From: Ophthalmolycus amberensis
Taxonomy: Eukaryota; Chordata; Actinopteri; Perciformes; Zoarcidae
Assembly: GCA_024529925.1 (NCBI GenBank)
Contig: JAFEUB010000275.1
Coordinates: 487,001 to 551,000, forward strand
Length of the DNA stretch: 64,000 bases
Direction: 5' to 3'
Below, in pieces: positions 56,625 to 64,000 of the stretch. The position numbers and the translations under genes were made by a program. How positions within the stretch are numbered: the stretch's first letter is position 1; every line of letters starts with the position of its first letter. The notes under the pieces were generated by a model. The model searched no databases and was not told where the DNA came from. It saw nothing but the letters and a program-made list of their open reading frames with translations.

Positions 56625-58444
56625 TAGGGTTGGGTACCGAAACTCGGTGCCAATATGGCACCGGTTCCTATACGTCCGGTATCTACCGGACCGAAACGTA
56701 ACGCAGATTTCGGTGCCTCCTTTCGGTGCTTGAGCCGATTGAAATACTTTTTTTACACTACTCTGATGACTCCGTCCTGGCAGCAGGACTCGGTCCTCCG
56801 CTCCTCACTCATAGTATTATTACAACGGGGTACGTAGCGCTGCCGCTCATAAGCACAACACAGGCACGCGAAAGCTTCTTCTTCTCCTCCTTTGAGGTGT
56901 ACTGGCGGTTGGCAAACGACGAATTGGCGCATTACCGCCACCAACTGGTAAAATAAAATAAGTCATGAAACGTGTCGTATTTTGCCAGAGAAGGAAAATA
57001 TGCTCATATTTCTGCAAAATAATTGCTGAAGTTTGAAGCTGTAGTGTGTGTACAGAGTGTGTGTGTGTTTTGTATTTATTTATATTTATTTAAGTATACT
57101 GTAAACTGTTCCCCAAGGTTCAATACTGGGGCCTCCTCTGTTCAACATCTACATGCTTCCACTAGCTCAGATTATGGAAAACAACAAAGTGTGTTATCAT
57201 AATTATGCAGACGACACACAAATCTACATAACTATGTCACCAGGGGACTATAATCCCATACAAGGGCTGGGTAACTGCATTGAACAAATCAACAACTGGA
57301 TGTGCCAGAATTTTCTTCAATTAAACAAAGATAAAACAGAAGTAATTGTTTTTGGTACCAAGGACGAACAATTGAAAATCACCGCTCAGCTTCAGTCACT
57401 GATGTTAAAACCCACAAACCAAGCCAGAAATCTAGGTGTAGTTATGGATTCAGACCTCAACCTGAACAGCCATATCAAGACAATTACAAAATCAGCCTAC
57501 TATCACCTGAAGAATATATCAAGGATTAGAGGACTTATGTCTCAACAGGATTTGGAAAAACTTGTCCATGCATTTATCTTCAGCAGACTGGACTACTGTA
57601 ACGGTGTGTTTACAGGTCTCTGTAAAAAATCCGTCAGAAAGCTGCAGCTGATTCAGAACGATGCAGCTCGAGTCCTCACTAAGACCAGGAGGGTGGACCA
57701 CATCACTCCAGTTCTGAGGTCTTTGCACTGGCTTCCTGTCCAACAAAGAATTGACTTTAAAATCCTGCTGTTGGTTTACAAAGCACTGAATGGTTTGGGA
57801 CCAAAATACATCTCTGATCTGCTGCTACCTTATGAACCATCCCGACAACTGAGGTCGTCTGGGACCGGTCTACTTTCTGTTCCCAGAGTCAGAACTAAAC
57901 ATGGAGAAGCAGCGTTCAGTTTTCTGCTCCACATATCTGGAACAAAGTCCCAGAAAGCTGCAGGTCTGCTGAGACCCTCAGCTCATTTAAATCAAGATTG
58001 AAGACCTTTCTGTTTGCTGCTGCCTTTAATTGAACCACGTTCAATTAATATATTAATCAATTTCCTGCATTTCTGCATTTTATTTCTTACACTGTTTTTT
58101 AATTGTTTTTGAAATCTCCTTTTCTTTTGCCTTGTTTTGATGCTTTTAATGGTTTTATGTGAAGCACTTTGAATTACCTTGTTGTTGAAATGTGCTATAC
58201 AAATAAACGTGCCTTGCCTTGCCTTAACAGTTAACATATTGTTCATAGTTAAAAAGCTTGAAGCTGTAGTTTGAAGCCAAGTGTTTTGTATTTATTTATA
58301 TTTATAGTATACTTTAAACAGTTAATATATTGTTCAATTTGAAGAAAAAAGTATCGGTTCAGGCACCGTTTAGGCACCGGTATCGTTTTAAAAGTATCGT
58401 TTTAGCACCGGTATCGGAAAAAACCCAAACGATACCCAACCCTA
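56625..58444. mobile_element. hAT transposon with perfect 8-bp target duplication, interrupted by L2
   Basis: Ends TAGGGTTGGGTACCGA and, reversed, TAGGGTTGGGTATCG are terminal inverted repeats. The flanks 56617-56624 and 58445-58452 are both CTCCTAAA. Subterminal GGTGCC/GGCACC and CGGTATC motifs recur at both ends. The interior has a roughly 130-bp tandem duplication (TTTTGTATTTATTTATATTT in both copies), and the first copy is split by the L2 fragment at 57107-58226. No hAT transposase frame remains. Confidence 0.87.
57107..58226 (+). mobile_element. L2-like LINE fragment (3' end), nested in hAT
   Basis: An open frame of 282 codons (57153-58001) encodes the C-terminal part of a reverse transcriptase and the domain after it: YADDTQIYITM, NFLQLNKDKTEVIVFGT, SRLDYCNGVFTGL, LQLIQNDAARVLT, LHWLPVQQRIDFKILLLVYK and GPKYISDLL. 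These are hallmarks of the fish L2/Maui clade. The 3' end has a TGTGCTATACAAATAAA motif and terminates in tandem CTTGC repeats, as L2 elements do. It is 5'-truncated just before PQGSILGPPLFNIYML, the usual result of incomplete reverse transcription. Confidence 0.85.
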
Positions 58445-59385
58445 CTCCTAAAGGGAGGGGGCTGATGTGGTGGACTACAGCAGAACCCACAACTATCATG
58501 GTCCACAAGCACTGCTTTTTGGAGCTGTGCAGCTTGGAGGATCCTTTAACGTCCATGCTTTCATCAGTCCTTGAAGAGCTCTTTCTTCCAAAAAGGGTTC
58601 TTTGGATGAAACGGGTTCTTAATGGAAAGGACCATTGGAAAACCATGGTTGTATCCTAAATCATTCACTCATTCACTGCTCCCTACTCACTATCCAGGAA
58701 GTTCTATTTAGAGCACTAATTAGTGCGCTCATCAGCAAAATCACATTCTCTTTCCCGTTAATTACATCACTGCTGTCGCATGATTACAATGTGCCAGATC
58801 AACAGCGGCTAATACATATGTATATGTGGGTAGTTATTAGGTTGTCCATAATAAATACTCTCATGCATTTTTGTGATCAATAGATATTGTCAGCAATGTT
58901 GTTGAGTTGCTTCATAATGTATTTAGGACCTGCAGAGTACTTTCCCTTTTTCCCTAAACTAACCCCGGACATTGGCAGAAGAGAGTGCCGGTGGACACAC
59001 AGTTCTGTGTTCTCCGAGGCTTAGAAAGCAGAACTGTGCCGCGCGTGTCTGCCTGCATTGCAGACATGTGCCGCCGTCACTGATACCAACTTTTATATTT
59101 AGTCCGGATTGGAGCGCCTTCCATCGACAGCATCGGGTTTCAGAGTGCAGAAAGTGTCTCACAGCTTCGCGGCTGTCTTTGCCAGAGAGGTTCGCCAGCG
59201 GTGGCCTCCATGTCGGGGGCCCCGGCCCTCACTGCCATCGGCTTGTCGTGGCGAATGACATCTCAAGAGCGAATAGCAACGTCTTCTCCACGCGGGACGG
59301 TTAAATGCAGAGCAGGTGGTGGAGTGTGTCGTGTCCTCGCCAGCATATTTTGTCATCGCGCCTTCTGTTGCTTTATTGGGCCTGT

Positions 59386-59524
59386 GGAGGAGGAGGAGGA
59401 GGAGGAGGAGGAGGAGGGAAGAGGGGTGACCTGTTTTAAACTCTGTGCTGTAACCAGGGTGGCCGGCCTGGCGTTGAATTTCAAACACAACATGAAGGGA
59501 GGAGGAGGAGGAGGAGGAGGAGGA
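59386..59524. repeat. two (GGA)n trinucleotide tracts
   Basis: GGA repeats at 59386-59417 and again at 59497-59524 in tspan7 intron 1. Confidence 0.9.
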
Positions 59525-59849
59525 TGGGGCCTGTTTGGGATTCAGCAGCACACATGAAGGCTCGATGACTTGCCCCTCCTCATTGGACTTAATTTCCCGC
59601 GTTGGCTTCGAAATGAAGACTTTAGCAATGACAAAACGATCTGTTATTTGTATGCAGCGGCGGCGGCGGCGGCTCTCAGGGGGGGCGAGACATTTTGTTA
59701 CTGATGATGTCGGCCATAAACAGTCAGTACATGGTCACCTGGAGGACTGCTCTCTGAAATGACAGCCCGCTCCGGCTGCTAGAATCGCTGTTAATAGAAA
59801 CAGGAGGTGTCATTACCGACCAATCAAGTCATCGGCCACCAGTCGAATG

Positions 59850-60050
59850 TATGAATATTTTGATAATCATATAATCGTTATTTTGTGAGCAAAAAAGCCA
59901 AACATTTCCTGGTTCCAGCTTCACAAATGTGAGGATGTGGTGCTTTTTGTTGTCGTACGTGAGAGTAAACTGAATATAGTCGAAGACATTTACAGATGTC
60001 ACCTTTCTACACAATTCTACATTAGACAAAACAATTGATCAATTAATTGA
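59850..60050. repeat. degenerate MITE relative of 31556-31856
   Basis: Contains TTTTGATAATCATATAATCG and GCCAAACATTTCCTGGTTCC, features of the same dispersed fish family, without clear ends. Confidence 0.35.
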
Positions 60051-61806
60051 GTAAATATGGCCGAGAGATGTGAACTAACCCAGTGATCCACAAGCGAAAA
60101 GCAACAATTGGAAAAAAATGAGTTGTTCTGCTTTATAACATATAGTCAATAACATATTGTCGGAATATACATAAATATTTTGATCTAAAGTGACATTGTC
60201 CTGTGATAGGTGCTTTCATTCATAGCTCTCATGCCTAGTCTAAAGCCACTTACAATAAGAGCTGAAGGTCCATCCCTTCCAAACAGACTTGTTCACTTTC
60301 ACGATTAAAGCCATTCATTCGTGAGAGAAATATCTTTGAATTAATATTCTGTATATAATAATATATAGTATGTAATATTTGCTACGGATAACTAGGTCTG
60401 TATTTAATATTGAATAAAGGTCGAGAACAACCTGAGACGGCTCGCTCTTCTGATTAAGTAAAGCCCCACGAATCAATGTCCTCACATTAACAATAGCTCA
60501 GATAACTGTATAACATGAATGAAGATCCCACAGAGAATTATCAAACACCTCTGCAGTTTCAACTCTAAAGTTTCATTGCTTTGGTTTTAAAGCCACAACT
60601 TCAGCATTGTTTTCAGCCAAAGCAACTGTACATGAGCCGCTCAGCACCAAAGTGGGGACGGACTAAGTTAGCGACTCGCTGGTGAACGTAGTGAAGCATT
60701 TAGCCCCTAAAGAGACAGATACTCTTTTAGGAGTTGGTGGAGACTTTGGCCAAGTATCGATCAGGTGGACAGATACACGACTCAAAGTCAATGCTCATGT
60801 TGATCCGTGTCTGCTGGATGTGAAAATAGTGAATTTGCTATATCAACTTTGAAATATGCGATATTACAAATATTACCATCTTATTATTCGGTGATAATAC
60901 GTCAGCTTAGGTTTTACAGCTACCCACAGATGATTTTGGGGTGTACTGTCCCTTTAAGTTGTGCAATCCAATCAACAGACAATGACATAGGTAGAACACT
61001 CACACAGCACCAGTACTTCGTTTTTACTCTCCGGAACAAGCAAAAGGCATTTAATACATTGATTCAAGCTCCTATTGCTCTTGTTGCATCAAATGACGAT
61101 TGCGCACCAGTTTTCTCTCTAAATAGGTGAAAAGCAGCTCAGTACCTGAATATTAATGCATACTTACAATATGTGATGATTCACATGATACATGTTCATA
61201 TAACATGTAACTCAACACCTTGAGAAATTGCATCCCATAGGAAAGCAGACGACTGGCAGGCCTGTGGCTGGTGCACACAGCAGCTCCAGCAGCAGAGGGA
61301 ACCACAGCAGGAGGATTCAGATGAAGAGGTCACAGAAACGCTGAACAGACAACTCTTTAAAGAGACAATCGACTGTCTCTCAGTCCTCACCATGTGGTTC
61401 AGCTCCATCAAACGTCGTGCCACTGAGGATTTATCTAGCTCGCATCCGACTGCCCACAACTTGTCAATAACGGCCATTTTTACAGGTTTGGCTTACGTAA
61501 TAGAAACCGCAGCTACATCTTTGAGTTACAAACACAAAGAGATAAATACTCTGGCAATATTGTGGAATACTTACAAAGGTTCTGATGATCACTTAACCAC
61601 AAGTCATTTTGTAAATATTTAGTGTGGTTTCTTTTAATCTTCTATGATAGTTAACTAAATATATTTGGGTTTTGGACCGTTGGTGGAAACAATTTGATGG
61701 TCATTTTTGACTATTTGACACTATTCTGACCATTTAGAGACCAAACGATTGAACAATAATTAAAATATTTGTTAGTTGCTTCGCTCATGCTTCCTTCAGG
61801 AGCTGC

Positions 61807-61808
<2 letters not shown>

Positions 61809-61844
<36 letters not shown>
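61809..61844. repeat. (GT)18 microsatellite
   Basis: Uninterrupted GT dinucleotides in tspan7 intron 1. Confidence 0.95.
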
Positions 61845-61845
<1 letters not shown>

Positions 61846-63183
61846 CCCTCACTGTAACCCTTCTTATCACTTCACCCTCAGCTGAGACTCATCATCTTCG
61901 TGTGTCATAGTGCTGCCATGGAAATTCATGTGTGGATGTCTGCATGACACACGATCAAGTCGAGCCGTGTTACACAGCCGGTAGACATTCTCAAACTACT
62001 CTCACTGTGTTCCATTTAGATCACGGTGATAATTCAATGTGATCATTTATAATCATATGGTGACGTAATCATATACATCAAGATATCAACATCCTTTTCA
62101 GGCTGGTATTATCCAGCGTCTGTAGCTATTCCTACGGAAAAAAAACGTGCCGTGATTCGAAGATATCCTACGACATGATTTCATATGTTATCCACATAAT
62201 TATGAACGAGGAAGTAGAAGACCTCAAAAGCCCACACAGGGCGGCAGAAGGGAGATGGATGGGTCTCACAAACACTTATCTTTCCTGCAAGAGGCCGCAG
62301 TCAACGTTGATTTATTTGCCACGTAACATCGCTTCCCTAGTTCATTTTTTCCTCAACCTAACCAAGTAGTTCTGTTGCTTAACCTAACTAAGTATTTCAC
62401 GATCTTTTCCTAAACCTCACTAAGTTGTTTCCTGTGAAGATGGAAGATTATTTTGAAAAGTCCGGATGCATGTAATGAGTGGAATATCATACGAACCGCT
62501 GTATGAGGAGACTTTGCACAATTACATCGTCTAAATTGATAATAACAAGCACACACTTACTCAAATTTCTCTGAAAAATCGGATTATTTGACAGTAAAGT
62601 TCGTAATAAAATGATAAATTACTCACAGTAATACTTGACAAATATAAAGTACTCAAAGTACTTTTCATTTGTATTTAATTCACACAAGCGTGTACAATGA
62701 CCAGATTTCCAAAATGTCCTCATCAAAATGACATATCATGATACAAGATGTTGGTCATATGGCCCAGCCCGAGTCTAAGTCTGAAGGACTCCTTATTCTT
62801 GTGGTAGACTGCGACCACATCTAGGACACTAGGAAACTACAGCAGTCAAAGGACACACTGATGATCTGTCATTAAGTGCACACCCTGCCAGGCGGGGCAA
62901 AGTGTGCATTTTGTTAACACAGTCATTACCAGCAGAGGCTTGTTTAAGCTACGGTCACAGAGGGAACATGGCAGCCTAAGAGCATGCAAAGAAATATTAT
63001 ATATATATATATACAGCCGTTAATCACTTCTGTGTTATTGTATTTTTTTAATGTAACGTGAAGCCTCAGGACATTCTTGACTAATTGCTAAGAGGGAACT
63101 TTTAATCAGAGGGCAAAACTGGTGGAGTCCTTGCCGTCGCAGTCACATTGGCTCATTTCCTGCTGAGAGCCGGTTTCAGGGTG

Positions 63184-63207
63184 CACACACACACACACAC
63201 ACACACA
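63184..63207. repeat. (CA)12 microsatellite
   Basis: Uninterrupted CA dinucleotides in tspan7 intron 1, about 700 bp before exon 2. Confidence 0.93.
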
Positions 63208-63539
63208 TTCACACACAGAGGCATTCTGCTCCCTCTCTAGTCAGAGGGCCTGGCAGCAGGACGGCGAGCAGCCTCCTCTTGGAAAGGGGAGGGGGGAGGT
63301 CAGGACGATGAGTTGGCCCCCCTCACTGATCATCAGGCAGCCGCTCCACACCCCAGTGCCAGTGAGACATACCCAGCTGAGACACACGCCGCTTCAGCTG
63401 CCGCGCACAACGCCCTCTTTCATCCCGCAGCCCCTCATTTGAAATGCGAAGATCGGCGCAACAGGAGGAAGCGTCTCGCCTCGGATCAAAGAGGCTCTTT
63501 GATATGTCCCCTCTCTTTTTCTCTCTCTCTTCCTCTCCA

Positions 63540-63545
63540 TGTGTG

Positions 63546-63580
<35 letters not shown>

Positions 63581-63583
63581 GTG
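63540..63583. repeat. (GT)n microsatellite
   Basis: About 22 GT units with one TTG interruption. Confidence 0.93.
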
Positions 63584-63718
63584 CGCAGGCATATTCACGA
63601 AGCAGGTGATTGCCATCCCGAGCGGCAGATAAATTTGTGTCGTCTGTCTGCCGTCTCCTCCTCCTTCTCGCTCTAATTGCTCTGCTCCTTTTTTGTTCCA
63701 CCTTGATCCTCTCTCTCT

Positions 63719-63752
63719 CCTCCTCCTCCTCCTCCTCCTCCTCCTCCTCCTC
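63719..63752. repeat. (TCC)n trinucleotide tract
   Basis: About eleven CCT units, about 150 bp before the tspan7 exon 2 acceptor. Confidence 0.93.
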
Positions 63753-63901
63753 CCCCCTCGCCTCGGCTGCTAAAACACAGGTATTGTAATCGCGCCGACG
63801 AAGTGCAGAGATAAAGGCCCGTTCCTGGCTTTCATTCTGTTCCCTGTGCTCTCTCTCTTTTGTTACATCCATCTCTCCAACCTCCCCCCACCGCCCTCTA
63901 G

Positions 63902-64000
63902 ATAACAGGAGCCATCCTGCTGGCAGTGGGAGTATGGGGGAAGTTGATGCTGGGCCCGTACATCTCTCTGATCGCCGACAACTCCACCAACGCCCCGTAC
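63902..64000 (+). CDS. tspan7: tspan7 coding exon 2 (truncated by window end)
   Basis: After a CTCTAG acceptor the frame reads ITGAILLAVGVWGKLMLG and then PYISLIADNSTNAPY to the last base of the window. It continues exon 1 in phase 0. Human TSPAN7 has ITGVILLAVGVWGKLTLG and YISLIAENSTNAPY at the same place. It completes membrane segment 1 and enters the small extracellular loop with an N-S-T glycosylation site. The rest of the gene is beyond the window. Confidence 0.92.
   Translation, partial: MTGAILLAVGVWGKLMLGPYISLIADNSTNAPY

Larger units (their letters stand above)
53632..63901 (+). other. tspan7: tspan7 intron 1 (10.3 kb, repeat-rich)
   Basis: Bounded by GTACGT and TCTAG. It contains several transposon fragments (54195-54883, 55020-55290, 56040-58660, 59850-60050) and microsatellites. 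A large first intron is usual for TSPAN7. I saw no extra exon. Stretches without recognised content include about 55300-56030, 60060-61800 and 61850-63180, apart from weak repeat traces (a MITE end near 60940; CCTAACTAAGT motifs around 62340-62420). Confidence 0.6.

Noticed and set aside
1..64000. tRNA, rRNA or known microRNA genes
   Set aside because: No cloverleaf A/B-box pair, ribosomal segment or familiar microRNA hairpin was recognised by eye. A covariance-model search would be needed to exclude them.

Overview
This window looks like nuclear DNA of a ray-finned (percomorph-type teleost) fish. It holds small exons with GT..AG introns, short intergenic distances, vertebrate gene families, many CA/GT microsatellites, and interspersed repeats typical of fish (hAT-type MITEs, L2 and Rex1/Babar-like LINE pieces). 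I see no prokaryotic, viral or CRISPR content. Gene names rest on recalled family similarity, exon phase and length; no database search was possible.

Layout. 43-2680 (-): first two coding exons of mycbp2. 8088-15338 (+): scel (sciellin), 25 coding exons, 474 aa, ending in a LIM domain. 16447-28136 (+): slain1, nine exons, with a one-base frame break in exon 1. 29555-32270 (+): a small death-domain gene that I cannot assign. 33768-35639 (+): single-exon kbtbd7-like BTB-BACK-Kelch gene. 38480-40176 (+): two-exon rab33b-like GTPase. 42398-50844 (+): katnal1, ten coding exons, 490 aa, with a LINE in its last intron. 53566 to beyond the window end (+): tspan7, exon 1 and the first 33 codons of exon 2, separated by a 10.3 kb repeat-rich intron.

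The mycbp2-scel-slain1 trio matches the order known at human 13q22. kbtbd7 and katnal1 are also 13q genes in human, whereas RAB33B (4q) and TSPAN7 (Xp) are not, so the window joins segments that are separate in mammals. These are individual eukaryotic genes, not an operon. Several do related jobs: microtubule dynamics (slain1, katnal1), ubiquitin ligation (mycbp2, kbtbd7) and autophagy or vesicle traffic (kbtbd7, rab33b).

Repeats explain most of the non-genic sequence. Three elements have 8-bp target duplications diagnostic of hAT transposons (19530-20300, 30004-31282, 56625-58444). One carries a 21/29-bp minisatellite and another was later hit by an L2 LINE. The items most worth a second look are a perfect 84-bp palindrome just upstream of katnal1, a (TG)16-TAG splice acceptor in katnal1 with no pyrimidine tract, the kbtbd7 stop codon placed exactly at the tryptophan of the expected ATG8-binding motif, the slain1 frame break, and the orphan death-domain gene.
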